A stretch of DNA of 64,000 nt from Halobacteriales archaeon QS_6_71_20 (GCA_003020945.1 PXRU01000010.1:1-64000), one strand, 5' to 3'. Positions 1 to 8,515 are shown, counted from the first letter of the stretch. Notes: a model not told the origin generated them from the sequence alone. Made by a program: numbers and translations.

Positions 1-1
1 G

Positions 2-643
2 TACGAGCGCGGCGTCGAGCTGGACGACGCCGGCCCCCGACGCCGCGAGCGGCTCCGGGATCTCCTCGCGGCCGTCGACGCCGACCGGCTCGTCGTGCTC
101 GGGGACCTCGGCCACCGCATCGGCGGCGCCGGCGACGCCGAGCGCGAGGAGGTCGACGCGCTCCTGTCGGCCGTCGGCGTCCCCGTGACGCTCGCCCCGG
201 GCAACCACGACCCCGGCCTCGCGGAGGCGTTCGACGACCGTCTGGACGTCACGCCCCCGGGCGGCGCCCGCTTAGGCGACGTGGGCGTACTCCACGGGCA
301 CACGTGGCCGGCGCCGGAGGTGCTCGGCGCGGAGGTGGTCTGTATGGGCCACGAGCACTCCGCGGTCCGCCTGGAGGACGCAGTCGGCGGCGGCCGGGCC
401 GAGCCGGCGTGGCTCCGCGGGCCGCTCGCGCGGGCGGCGTTCGCGGAGGCGGTCGACCTCGCGGGCGTGGCGTGGCGCGACCCGGAGCTGGTCGTGTTCC
501 CGGCGTTCAACGACCGCTCCGGCGGGACGTGGGTGAACGTCCGGGGACAGGGCTTCCTCGCGCCGTTCCTCCCCGACGGGCTCGCCGCCGGGGATGCGTA
601 CCTCCTCGACGGCACCCGACTGGGCGACTACCGACGCGTCTGA
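2..643 (+). CDS. Metallophosphoesterase (5' end outside window)
   Basis: The first 214 visible residues run in one frame from base 2 to a TGA at 641-643, so the true start lies upstream of the window. Metallophosphoesterase motifs are visible in order: GDLGH near residue 33, GNHD near residue 67 and GHEH near residue 116. This spacing fits the small archaeal SbcD/Mre11-related phosphoesterase family, whose active site binds two divalent metals. The substrate cannot be told from sequence. The N-terminal D-x-H metal motif should lie just upstream and is not visible. Confidence 0.85.
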   Translation, partial: YERGVELDDAGPRRRERLRDLLAAVDADRLVVLGDLGHRIGGAGDAEREEVDALLSAVGVPVTLAPGNHDPGLAEAFDDRLDVTPPGGARLGDVGVLHGHTWPAPEVLGAEVVCMGHEHSAVRLEDAVGGGRAEPAWLRGPLARAAFAEAVDLAGVAWRDPELVVFPAFNDRSGGTWVNVRGQGFLAPFLPDGLAAGDAYLLDGTRLGDYRRV

Positions 644-792
644 GCCGGCTGCCGTCCCGCCGCCGGGACCCGTCCCCGCCGCGCTCGCGTGCCGCGCGGG
701 CCGCGACGTCGGCGGCCCCCGTGTGTCCGTATCACACGTATCCGGCGGTGTGAGAGGTCGTACCACGTGTTCTCACCGTTCGCAGCGAAGGA

Positions 793-800
793 ATTATATA
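793..800 (+). promoter_or_regulatory. TATA box for the coiled-coil gene
   Basis: A strong AT-rich box (ATTATATA) stands out in GC-rich sequence. With an archaeal spacing of about 25-27 nt, transcription would start near 822-824, about 125 nt upstream of the ATG at 950. The gene would then have an unusually long leader for a haloarchaeon. Confidence 0.6.
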
Positions 801-823
801 CGGTACCCGTGTACGTAGAGCTA

Positions 824-949
824 CCAGAACGCCTTCGGGCGTGGTGGCATCGATCGCTGAATGAAACGGTGTTCTCACTCACAGGCGGACGCACGCAACC
901 GCACAGCGTCCGCTCCGTCCGAAGCGGTATGGTGTCGAGGTAACGAACC
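824..949 (+). other. Structured 5' leader of the coiled-coil gene
   Basis: The gap 644-949 holds no convincing gene. Downstream of the TATA box at 793-800 the predicted leader has two perfect stem-loops. The first, 829-842, is a 5-bp stem closed by a TTCG tetraloop, almost at the predicted 5' end. The second pairs 885-892 with 906-913 (8 bp, GCGGACGC with GCGTCCGC). A Shine-Dalgarno-like GAGGT lies at 937-941, nine bases before the ATG, and a 31-codon open frame (861-956) overlaps the start of the main gene. Together these suggest post-transcriptional control, or a small RNA sharing this promoter; neither is proven. Confidence 0.45.
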
Positions 950-1873
950 ATGGTAACGAAAGAGGAAGTTCTCGAAGAGTACGGTCTCGACCAGCTGGAC
1001 GAATCACGAAACGTCTCCCTTTCCGAGGAGGAACTGGAGAACGATTCGAAGGGCCAGCTGATCAAGAAGGCCGGTCAGCTTCGCGACCGACGTAACGAGC
1101 TCAATCAGATGGCGTCCGAACGCGCGTCCGAGCGCGACGACCTGAACGCGAAGACCCGCGAGAAGGTCGACGAGGCGCAAGAGCACCGCGAGCAGCGGGA
1201 CGAGCTCAACGAGCAGGTCCAGGAGCACAAGGAGTCGCGCAACGAGCTCAACGCCGAGGCGAACGAGCTGTTCGACGAGGTCGAGCAGATGAAACAGGAC
1301 CTCGAGCTGAGCTCGGGCAAGTCGATCGAGGAGCTCAAAGAGGAGATCGAGGACCTCGAGTTCAAACAGCAGACCGAGGTGCTGGGCACCGACGAGGAGC
1401 GCGAACTCATCGAGAAGATCGAGAGCAAGCGCGAGAAGCTCGCCGAGAAGAAGGGCAAGGTCGACCAGAGCGGCGAGCTCGAAGAGCTCGTCGAGGAGGC
1501 CGAGGAGGTCCGCTCGGAGGCGTCCACCCACCACCAGAAGGTGACGGAGCTGGCCGACGAGGCCCAGGAGCACCACAACCAGATGATCGAGGCCTACCGC
1601 GAGGCCGACGAGATCCGCGACGAGGCGGACGCCATGCACGAGCTGTTCGTGGAGGCACAGGAGTCGGCCGACCGGCACCACGAGGACTTCGTCCGCGTCC
1701 AGAAGCGCCTGCGCGAGCTGGACAAGGAGGAGGAGGAGGAGAAGAAGGAGGAGCGCGAGGCCAAGATGGAGGAGGAGCGCGAGGAGGCCGAGGAGATCTA
1801 CCAGAAGTTCAAGGAAGGCGAAACCCTCGACACCGAGGACCTGATGAAGCTCCAGAAGACGGGGCTGCTGTAG
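950..1873 (+). CDS. Archaeal coiled-coil protein (COG1340-like)
   Basis: This 307-residue protein is almost wholly Glu/Lys/Arg/Gln-rich heptad sequence from about residue 20 to 285, with no membrane segment or catalytic motif. It resembles the archaeal COG1340 coiled-coil family, often mislabelled phosphoserine phosphatase. No enzyme fold is visible, so I reject that label. The C-terminal 40 residues (ending TEDLMKLQKTGLL) look non-coiled and may be a docking tail. The ATG at 950 is preceded by a GAGGT ribosome-binding-like site. A structural or nucleoid role is possible but unproven. Confidence 0.8.
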   Translation: MVTKEEVLEEYGLDQLDESRNVSLSEEELENDSKGQLIKKAGQLRDRRNELNQMASERASERDDLNAKTREKVDEAQEHREQRDELNEQVQEHKESRNELNAEANELFDEVEQMKQDLELSSGKSIEELKEEIEDLEFKQQTEVLGTDEERELIEKIESKREKLAEKKGKVDQSGELEELVEEAEEVRSEASTHHQKVTELADEAQEHHNQMIEAYREADEIRDEADAMHELFVEAQESADRHHEDFVRVQKRLRELDKEEEEEKKEEREAKMEEEREEAEEIYQKFKEGETLDTEDLMKLQKTGLL

Positions 1874-2022
1874 GTCCGCACGCGTCCGACGTTCGACTGC
1901 GGCCGGATCTCACGTTTTCACGCCCCGCCAGCGACGCCCGGCCGCCGCGCCGCGACGCCGCCGGAGTGCGCCATCGGGCCGTCGTCACCGGGTCTTATGA
2001 CGGGACCGATCTAAGGGGGGAT

Positions 2023-3036
2023 ATGACAGACTCGACAGTCCAATCGGTCGTCTCCGTCGCCGTTCTCGCCGTCGTCGCGGCGGTCGCGGCGGCGGTCGGC
2101 TACCTTCTGTTCGTCCGGTTTCCGGGAGACCTCGCCGATCTCCTGGGCGTGCTGCTCGTGCTCGCGGTCGTCGGTATCGCCCTCCGGACCGCCTCCTCGG
2201 CGCTGGCCTCGCGGTACGCCGACTACTCGGTCGCCGAGGTCGCCGTCGAGGGACCGATCACCCGCGACGGCGGCGGCGGGCGGCTCCCCTCCTCGCCGAC
2301 GACGCCCGGCGCCGACGACGTCGTCGACCGGATCGAGCGCGCCGACGACGACCCGAACGCCGAGGCGCTGCTGGTGAGGCTGAACACGCCCGGCGGCGAG
2401 ATCGTCCCCAGCGAGGACATCCGACTCGCAGCCGAGCGGTTCGACGGCCCGACGGTCGGCTACGCCACCGACACCTGCGCCAGCGGCGGCTACGCCGTCG
2501 CGGTCGGCTGCGACGAGCTGTGGGCCCGCGAGGGGAGCGTCGTCGGCTCCATCGGCGTCATCGGCTCGCGCCCCAACGTCCACGAACTGGCTGACCGCCT
2601 CGGCGTCAGCTACGAGCAGTTCACCGCCGGCGAGTACAAAGACGCCGGCCTCCCGCTGAAGGAGGTCACGCCCGACGAGCGGGCCTACCTCCAGGGGATC
2701 GTCGACGACTACTACGACCAGTTCGTCGAGCAGGTGGCGGCGGGCCGCGACATGGACGAGGAGGCCGTCCGCGACACCGAGGCCCGCGTGTTCCTGGGGA
2801 CGGAGGCCCACGAGCGCGGCCTCGTCGACGGGCTCGGCGACCGCGAGGCGGTCCTCGACCGGGTCGAGGAGCTCATCGGCGCCGAGGCGACCGTCCGGGA
2901 GTTCGAGCCCCAGCGCGGGCTGGTGAGCAGGGTCCGGGGCGGCGCCGCCGCGACGGCGTACGCGTTCGGCGCGGGGATCGCGGACGCGTTCGGCGGCGAC
3001 GCCGCCGAGGGGATCGACGTCAGCTTCCGGCGATAG
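2023..3036 (+). CDS. sppA: S49 family signal peptide peptidase (SppA-like)
   Basis: The 337-residue protein has two N-terminal membrane segments (about residues 8-30 and 38-58) followed by an S49 Clp-like serine protease domain. The nucleophile is probably Ser154 in ASGGY and the general base Lys206 in EYKDAG, the Ser-Lys dyad of SppA enzymes. It probably cleaves remnant signal peptides or membrane proteins at the cytoplasmic membrane. I chose the ATG at 2023, right after a purine-rich GGGGGG tract, over an in-frame GTG at 1966 that would add 19 unlikely residues. The length matches short archaeal SppA proteins rather than the double-domain bacterial form. Confidence 0.88.
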   Translation: MTDSTVQSVVSVAVLAVVAAVAAAVGYLLFVRFPGDLADLLGVLLVLAVVGIALRTASSALASRYADYSVAEVAVEGPITRDGGGGRLPSSPTTPGADDVVDRIERADDDPNAEALLVRLNTPGGEIVPSEDIRLAAERFDGPTVGYATDTCASGGYAVAVGCDELWAREGSVVGSIGVIGSRPNVHELADRLGVSYEQFTAGEYKDAGLPLKEVTPDERAYLQGIVDDYYDQFVEQVAAGRDMDEEAVRDTEARVFLGTEAHERGLVDGLGDREAVLDRVEELIGAEATVREFEPQRGLVSRVRGGAAATAYAFGAGIADAFGGDAAEGIDVSFRR

Positions 3037-3157
3037 CCCCCGCCCACGCTCGGATTCGGGTTCCTCGTCGGCGACGGCGGCGACACGTCCGGCGGGGAGA
3101 ACGGGCCGGATGCACACTACGGTGGCCTTTTTGAGGTGAGGCCTCCTCCCCCCGCAC

Positions 3158-4309
3158 GTGACGACGCTGGTCCTCTGTGTGGACCGCTCCAACGACATCG
3201 GCCGGAAAGCCGGCGTCGACACCCCGGTGTGGGGGTGGGAGGCGGTCCGCTCGCTCGTGACCGACCTCGGGCTCGCGGACCCGGAGGACGTCGGCGTCAA
3301 CTCGCTGCTGGAGTCGCTGCGCGTCGCCCGCGACCTCTCGGACGAGGGGGAGGAGGCGGTCGTCGCGGTCGTCTCGGGGGCGGGCGACTCGGCGGTCCGA
3401 GCCGACCGGGCGCTGGCCCGCCAGCTGGACGACGTGCTCGCGGGCCGGGAGTTCGACTCGGCGGTCGTCGTCATTGACTCCGCGGGCGACGAGCGCGCGG
3501 TGCCGATGGTCGAGTCGCGGCTCCCGGTCGACGCCGTCGACCGGGTCGTCGTCCGCCAGGCCCGCGATCTCGAGTCGACGTACTACCTGCTCAAGCAGTT
3601 CATGGCCGACGAGGACCTCCGCGAGACGGTGCTGGTTCCGATCGGGATCGGGCTGCTCATCCTGCCGGCGCTTCTGGTGTACTTCTCGCCGGTCGTCGCG
3701 GTCGCGGGCGTGACGACCCTGCTGGGGGCGGCGCTGCTGTACTACGGGCTCGGCGTCGACGAGGTCGTCGAGTCGACGCCCGAGCGGGCCCGCGAGGCGC
3801 TGTACTCCGGGCAGGTGTCGGTCGTGACGTACGTCGCCGCCCTCGGGCTGTCGGTCGTCGGGGTGTTCCTGGGCGGGCTCGCGGCGTCGGCCGAGGGGAG
3901 CGGGGAGTTCGTCGCCGCGATGCGGTTCGCGTACGCCGCCGTGCCGTGGCTGGCGTTGGCGGCGCTGACGGCGTCGTTCGGCCGACTGCTCGACGAGCTC
4001 ATCCGCGACGAGGGCGTCCGGACGTCGTATCTGAACCTCCCGTTCGGCGTCCTCGCGGTCGGGCTGCTGTTGCGCGGGTTCGCGGGCTACTTCCTCGAAC
4101 GCGAGGCGGGGCGGGAGCCGCTCGTCCTCCTGGGCGACGCCCTGACGCCGACCGAGCGCCTCGCGGTGTTCATCGTCGGCGGGATCGCGCTCGCGCTCGT
4201 GGGCGTCCGCGTCGCCGCCAGCGTCTCCGACGAGACGCTCGACGAGGTGATCGACGAGTCCGGCCGGCCGGGCGAGGCCAACCGGCCCCGCGAGCGCGAC
4301 CGCAGGTGA
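3158..4309 (+). CDS. DUF373 family integral membrane protein
   Basis: The 383-residue protein has a soluble N-terminal half starting with a beta strand and a VDRSNDIGRKAGV motif. It contains a conserved VVVRQARDLESTYY segment near residue 130 and then about six hydrophobic helices from residue 155 on. This is the layout of the archaeal DUF373 family, whose function is unknown. The start is a GTG at 3158. A second member lies at 11667-12806 with the same VVVRQAxDLES block. The charged C-terminal tail is low-complexity. Confidence 0.85.
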   Translation: MTTLVLCVDRSNDIGRKAGVDTPVWGWEAVRSLVTDLGLADPEDVGVNSLLESLRVARDLSDEGEEAVVAVVSGAGDSAVRADRALARQLDDVLAGREFDSAVVVIDSAGDERAVPMVESRLPVDAVDRVVVRQARDLESTYYLLKQFMADEDLRETVLVPIGIGLLILPALLVYFSPVVAVAGVTTLLGAALLYYGLGVDEVVESTPERAREALYSGQVSVVTYVAALGLSVVGVFLGGLAASAEGSGEFVAAMRFAYAAVPWLALAALTASFGRLLDELIRDEGVRTSYLNLPFGVLAVGLLLRGFAGYFLEREAGREPLVLLGDALTPTERLAVFIVGGIALALVGVRVAASVSDETLDEVIDESGRPGEANRPRERDRR

Positions 4310-4321
4310 GCGGCGGGCCGC

Positions 4322-4510
4322 CTACCGCCCGCCGGCGCGGTACTCCCCGTGTTTGATGCCGATGATCAGCGACGCGACGCCGAAGACGGCGAGTCCGACG
4401 CTGATGCCGGCGCTCAGCGCCGTCGGCATCGGGCTACTGACGGTCCCGCCGACGAGGACAAGCAGCAGGACCGTGAACAGGACGCTCGTGGTACGCAGGT
4501 CGAATCGCAT
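4322..4510 (-). CDS. Small two-helix membrane protein
   Basis: This 62-residue protein begins MRFDLRTTSV and has two hydrophobic segments (about residues 10-27 and 33-52) and a short basic tail ending GEYRAGGR. I chose the ATG at 4510 over the TTG one codon upstream. It lies tail to tail with the DUF373 gene, 12 bp apart. I recognise no family; it is probably a small conserved haloarchaeal membrane protein. Confidence 0.6.
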   Translation of the reverse strand: MRFDLRTTSVLFTVLLLVLVGGTVSSPMPTALSAGISVGLAVFGVASLIIGIKHGEYRAGGR

Positions 4511-4553
4511 CAACGGACGTGGGTGTCGACCGCGAGTAAGCGTTGCCCTCGAC

Positions 4554-5315
4554 TCAGATCCGGGTGCCGCCGGAGGTCCCGTCGGGCTGGGGTCGGACCA
4601 CGTCCGCCAGCGCGACGAGCACGCCGAACAGCCACCCCAGCGGGACGGAGATACCGACCCACAGCAGCACGTACGCCGTCCCGCGCAGGGTGAACCGCGC
4701 CCGGATGGCGTCGTTGAGCCCGCCGACCGAAAGCGGCCCGTCGAGGATCCACACCGCGAGCGTCGTCGTGTTCGGGAACACCACGTCCGCCAGCGTCGGC
4801 GAGTACAGCGCCGCCACCACCGGCGGCAGGAGGAACGCGGTCACGGCGGCGGGGTACGCGACGAGCACGCTCGTCCCGCGGCCGCCGAGCCGGGAGGCGC
4901 CCAGCGCGACCGCCGCCGCGACCGTCGCCACCGCGCCCGCAGCGCCGACGGCGATCAGGCCGTCGACCGAGAACTCCCTGATCCACGCCGCGACGGTGAG
5001 CAGCCCCCACGCGAGCAGGGAGACGAGCACGACGCCGACGACGCCCAGACGGGCGGCCGCCGAGTCGACCCGCGTCGCGTAGAAGCGCGCGGCGAAGCCG
5101 AACAGCAGGAGCGGATACCCGACGGCGACCGGCGGGAGGCCAAGCGCCGCCCACAGGTAGTACGCGAGCGTCTGGGGCGTCGTCTCGGGGGTCCACTTCC
5201 CGACGACGCGCCCGGGGTCGAGCTGTCGCGGGAACGCAAGCTCCATCCACGTGGCGTGCAGCCGGGCGATATCGATCCGGACGGCGTCGACCACCCCCGT
5301 GGAGCGTCGTTCCAT
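4554..5315 (-). CDS. Haloarchaeal multi-pass membrane protein, function unknown
   Basis: About 253 residues with six or so hydrophobic helices from residue 55 to the C-terminus and an N-terminal soluble section containing ARLHATWMELAFPRQ. No catalytic motif is visible. An upstream in-frame ATG at 5342 would add nine residues; I prefer 5315 because the leading residues look non-conserved, but the choice is weak. It is followed by the small membrane protein gene on the same strand, about 43 bp downstream, so the two may be co-transcribed. Confidence 0.65.
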   Translation of the reverse strand: MERRSTGVVDAVRIDIARLHATWMELAFPRQLDPGRVVGKWTPETTPQTLAYYLWAALGLPPVAVGYPLLLFGFAARFYATRVDSAAARLGVVGVVLVSLLAWGLLTVAAWIREFSVDGLIAVGAAGAVATVAAAVALGASRLGGRGTSVLVAYPAAVTAFLLPPVVAALYSPTLADVVFPNTTTLAVWILDGPLSVGGLNDAIRARFTLRGTAYVLLWVGISVPLGWLFGVLVALADVVRPQPDGTSGGTRI

Positions 5316-5399
5316 CGGATCGCCGATGCGCGGGCCGCCCATTGAGGGTTTCGTTCGCGCGCGGGAGCTCCCGCCCGGTCGACACGTTCGCCCGGCCGC

Positions 5400-6236
5400 T
5401 CAGTTCCAGGGGGCGAAGTCGGGGTCCACGCGGCGGTCCTCGCGGTCGATCGCGTCGATCGTCGCCACGTCCTCGTCGTCCAGCTCCAGCGCGAGCGACG
5501 CCCAGTTGTCGCGGACATGGTCCTCCCCGGTCGCCTTCGGGATCGCGGTGACGCCCTTCTCGCGGAGCCACGCGAGGCTCACCTGCGCCTCGCTGACGCC
5601 GTGTTTCTCGGCGATCTCGGTCAGTTCGGGCACGTCGAACACCGCGCCCCGGGCCAGCGGCGAGTACGCCACCACCTCGACGCCGTGGTCGGCACAAGCC
5701 TCGCGCAGCTCCGTCTGCTGGAGCAGGGGGTGACACTCGACCTGATTGGCGAACACCGGCGCATCCGTGCGGTCGACGGCGTCGGCGACCTGTCGCGGCT
5801 CGAAGTTGGAGATCCCGATCCGGTCGACCAGTCCGTCGTCGTACAGCTCGTCGAACGCCGAGAGCGTCGCCTCGGGGTCGTACTCCCGGGCCGGCCAGTG
5901 GACGTACATGAGGTCGACGGCGTCGACGCCGAGCCGATCGAGGCTCGCTTCGGTCGTCGCGCGCACGTCCTCGGGCGCGAGGTTGTCGATCCACACCTTC
6001 GTCGCGAGGAACACCTCCTCGCGGTCCACATCGGCGCGGGCGATGCCGTCGCCCACCTCGGCCTCGTTGCCGTAGATCTGGGCGGTGTCGACGTGGCGGT
6101 ACCCCGTCTCCAGCGCCGTCGCGACCGCGGTGCGACAGGCCTCGGGGTCGGTGTTCTCCCAGGTGCCGAGGCCGAGCATCGGCATCCCGCTTGCGGTCGG
6201 TGCGTCGGCTGCCGCGAGCGACTGCTGGTCGGTCAT
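5400..6236 (-). CDS. Aldo/keto reductase
   Basis: The 278-residue protein is a typical (beta/alpha)8 aldo/keto reductase. The full catalytic tetrad is visible: Asp50 and Tyr55 in DTAQIYGNEAEVG, Lys80 in ATKVW and His113 in VHWP. It would reduce aldehydes or ketones with NAD(P)H in the cytoplasm; the substrate cannot be read from sequence. The ATG at 6236 follows a T-rich box (CCTTTTCC) about 30 nt upstream. A second aldo/keto reductase domain in this window is fused to a Gfo/Idh/MocA enzyme (61556-63574). Confidence 0.92.
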   Translation of the reverse strand: MTDQQSLAAADAPTASGMPMLGLGTWENTDPEACRTAVATALETGYRHVDTAQIYGNEAEVGDGIARADVDREEVFLATKVWIDNLAPEDVRATTEASLDRLGVDAVDLMYVHWPAREYDPEATLSAFDELYDDGLVDRIGISNFEPRQVADAVDRTDAPVFANQVECHPLLQQTELREACADHGVEVVAYSPLARGAVFDVPELTEIAEKHGVSEAQVSLAWLREKGVTAIPKATGEDHVRDNWASLALELDDEDVATIDAIDREDRRVDPDFAPWN

Positions 6237-6364
6237 CGGTTCGACGGAGGTGCCTCGCGGGAAAAGGCGTTGCGGCAGGCGCGGTCGGTGCCGGTATGTG
6301 GCTCGGTGACGGCCGGCGCGGGGCGCGGCCGCCGAGCGTCGCCCGCGGGGGCCGTCCCGCCCGC

Positions 6365-7132
6365 TCAGCCGATGTAGCGGAGCTCGTCGTCGCCGGGCAT
6401 CCCGCCGCCCCCGCCGCCCTGCATCTCCCGGATCTTGCCGACGACCTCCTCCATCTCCTCGGCGCGCTCCTCCAGGTTCGAGAAGTCGACCTCGACGTCG
6501 AGCAGCGACTGCAGCACCTCCAGCACGGCCTGCGCGCTCTTGGGATCAACGAGGTAGCCGGAGGTCTCGCCCATCAGGCAGGCGGCTCCGAGGCCGCGGC
6601 GGCGGCCGAGCCCGAGCACGAGCCCCGAGACGCCGACGATGCCGCCGGCCGGTTCGTCCTCGCGGAACTGTACGCCCGCCTCTTCGAACGCCTCCCGGTC
6701 AGCCGCCTCCGTGAGCGCCCCGAGCACGTCGTACTCGTCGTCCTCGATCAGCTCGCCGGTGGGGACGCCGCCCAGCGCGAACGCCCGCTCGCAGCCGAAC
6801 TCCTCGGCGATGTCGAGGAACTCGGCCGTGAGCGTGTAGTGGCCCTCGTTGCTCGCGGCCTGGTGGTCGCCGGTGAGCACGATCAGGTCCCGGCCGTCCG
6901 CCTCGACGTGATGGAACTGCGCGTGGGTGAGTTCGGCGACGCCGTCGTCGTCGACGGTCACCTGCGGCGGGAAGTCGGTGGTGTAGACGCGCCGGACGAG
7001 GTCGCCGTCGAACTCCTCCAGGAGGTGTTCGGCCACGAGCTTGCCGACGTGCCCGACGCCGGGCAGTCCCTCGATGAACACCGGGTCCGCGAGGTCGGGG
7101 TCGGCGACGACCTCGGTGTCGATGTGATCCAT
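6365..7132 (-). CDS. PAC2-family proteasome assembly chaperone-like protein
   Basis: The 255-residue protein starts MDHIDTEVV and has the family's early PVFIEGLPGVGHVGKL block and later GGVPTGELIEDDEYDVLGA. It matches the archaeal proteasome assembly chaperone (PAC2) family, and the C-terminus contains a GGGGGG linker. The ATG at 7132 lies 26 nt downstream of an ATTTATC box, implying a leaderless mRNA. In archaea this gene usually follows nop10 in the L44e-S27e-aIF2alpha-Nop10 cluster; here about 1.4 kb of foreign-looking DNA lies between them. The biochemical role in archaea is inferred from the family only. Confidence 0.85.
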   Translation of the reverse strand: MDHIDTEVVADPDLADPVFIEGLPGVGHVGKLVAEHLLEEFDGDLVRRVYTTDFPPQVTVDDDGVAELTHAQFHHVEADGRDLIVLTGDHQAASNEGHYTLTAEFLDIAEEFGCERAFALGGVPTGELIEDDEYDVLGALTEAADREAFEEAGVQFREDEPAGGIVGVSGLVLGLGRRRGLGAACLMGETSGYLVDPKSAQAVLEVLQSLLDVEVDFSNLEERAEEMEEVVGKIREMQGGGGGGMPGDDELRYIG

Positions 7133-7154
7133 ACCGTGTGGACGGGTCGGGGGC

Positions 7155-7161
7155 GATAAAT
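7155..7161 (-). promoter_or_regulatory. TATA box for the PAC2 gene
   Basis: ATTTATC on the minus strand is centred 26 nt before the ATG at 7132, the canonical spacing for leaderless haloarchaeal transcription. It indicates that PAC2 has its own promoter, which it would need once separated from the nop10 operon. Confidence 0.6.
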
Positions 7162-7293
7162 GCGCGTCGGCTCGCTCCGGTCGGTTCCGGACGCTCCCTG
7201 TCTCCGCCCGGGCGAAAAAATTCGACGGCGACGCGACTGACGACACGTTCGGTGATAGCGTCTCCCGGAAACCGAACGCTCTCTGTTACAGCG

Positions 7294-7569
7294 TGAACGA
7301 CTCTTCTCGTTGATGGTGATCGGTTCACCGTCGAGATACGCACTGACGGCGGAGTCGTACTCCTGGACGTAGAACTCCCGACCGTTGCCACCGTTCCATC
7401 GTCCGATGTCGTACCCGGGCGCGGTCGCGCCGTCGGATACGTAGAACTCACAGTTCAGATCATCGCCGGGGTACGGTTCGAAGACATCGTCGTACTCCCA
7501 CCGTCAGGGGCAATGAGACACGGTTCGGCACCGGACGCCATCTTCGGTAATCTCTTCTCCCTCAGTTAA
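7294..7569 (-). pseudogene. Decayed coding fragment with in-frame stop
   Basis: Reading the minus strand from 7569 gives a protein-like frame containing EGEEITEDGVRCRTVSH, then a TGA at 7504-7506. It continues in the same frame with YDDVFEPYPGDDLNCEFYV, YDIGRWNGGNGREFYVQEYD and SAYLDGEPITINE before becoming non-protein-like. There is no start codon after the TGA, and an in-frame TAA lies just upstream. Composition and the aromatic/acidic residues look like a real haloarchaeal, perhaps exported, protein. I take it as a relic of an inserted gene. I do not recognise the family. Confidence 0.55.
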
Positions 7570-7581
7570 TTACACGACGCT

Positions 7582-8418
7582 GTGTGTGATAGTGGATCGG
7601 AGCCGGATTCTGCAGACCCTTCCGGGGACTCCTTCGCCGAGAGCGACGGAATATCAGATGGCCGACAGAAAGCGACTCGCTCTCAGTACGTCTCGGAAGG
7701 AGCGGCGTTTCTCAAAGAGATAGTCACGAGTGTGGTCTGCGTTTCGTTAATAGGGCTGCTGTTGTTCGGTATTTCCGGCGTCTGGCCGCCGATGGTTGCC
7801 GTCGAGAGCGGAAGCATGCAACCACATATGTCCAAGGGCGACTTAGTGGTAGTTTCCGAGCCCGGTCGATACGCTCCCGAGGAAGCCTACGGCGAGACCG
7901 GTGTTCTTCCGTACAGCCACGCACGACAGACCGAGTATACGAAGTTCGGGTCGTCCGGTTCGGTCGTCGTGTACAGTCCGCCCGGCGAACCCGGTCCGCC
8001 GATCATTCATCGAGCGCGGTTCCGGGTCGAGGAGGGCGAGAACTGGTACGACAGAGCAGATTCCGAGTACATAAACGCCGACAACTGCCGGGAACTCCTC
8101 CACTGTCCGGCGCCACATTCAGGATTTATAACCAAAGGAGACAACAACGCCGGATACGACCAGTCGCTCGGGCTTTCACCGCCGGTCAAACCGGCGTGGA
8201 TCGTCGGGATCGCGCACGTGAGAGTTCCGTACTTGGGATGCGTTCGGCTCGAGCTTTCCGGATCCGAATGTCTGAGGGGGTTCCCCGGAACGATCGTTCC
8301 AGTGGGAAGCCAGAACGGCTACCACGGTCAAAACAGCGACGAGCGGAGCCTGAACAACATTCGTAAAACACAGACTTACGACGCTACTTCTCCCGACAGT
8401 ACGAAACCAGTCCTGTGA
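7582..8418 (+). CDS. Archaeal (ER-type) signal peptidase I
   Basis: The 278-residue protein has a hydrophilic N-terminus, one membrane anchor at about residues 43-66, then the S26B catalytic domain. Ser78 in ESGSMQPH is the nucleophile, His143 in PIIHRARF replaces the bacterial lysine as in Sec11-type enzymes, and Asp187 in TKGDNN completes the triad. It would remove signal peptides from Sec-exported proteins on the outer face of the membrane. The start is a GTG at 7582. The gene is visibly less GC-rich than its neighbours and lies inside an otherwise conserved translation cluster next to a decayed gene. It therefore looks like an acquired specialised paralogue, perhaps dedicated to a lost neighbouring substrate. 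Confidence 0.88.
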   Translation: MCDSGSEPDSADPSGDSFAESDGISDGRQKATRSQYVSEGAAFLKEIVTSVVCVSLIGLLLFGISGVWPPMVAVESGSMQPHMSKGDLVVVSEPGRYAPEEAYGETGVLPYSHARQTEYTKFGSSGSVVVYSPPGEPGPPIIHRARFRVEEGENWYDRADSEYINADNCRELLHCPAPHSGFITKGDNNAGYDQSLGLSPPVKPAWIVGIAHVRVPYLGCVRLELSGSECLRGFPGTIVPVGSQNGYHGQNSDERSLNNIRKTQTYDATSPDSTKPVL

Positions 8419-8515
8419 TCGGTGTCTCGTCGAGAGCTACGTAGACTCTACGAGAATGCGTTCGGCCGTATTTCCTCCCTGGTCAATACCTCAGTCGACG
8501 GCAGACGGGTTGCAA

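Noticed and set aside
950-1873. Phosphoserine phosphatase annotation for the coiled-coil protein
   Set aside because: No HAD motif (DxDxT or similar) is present; the whole sequence is a charged coiled coil.
2011-3474. 487-codon open frame on the minus strand across the SppA gene
   Set aside because: It is the shadow of a high-GC coding region on the other strand: Arg/Ala/Asp-rich, no domain, no promoter, and it crosses into DUF373.
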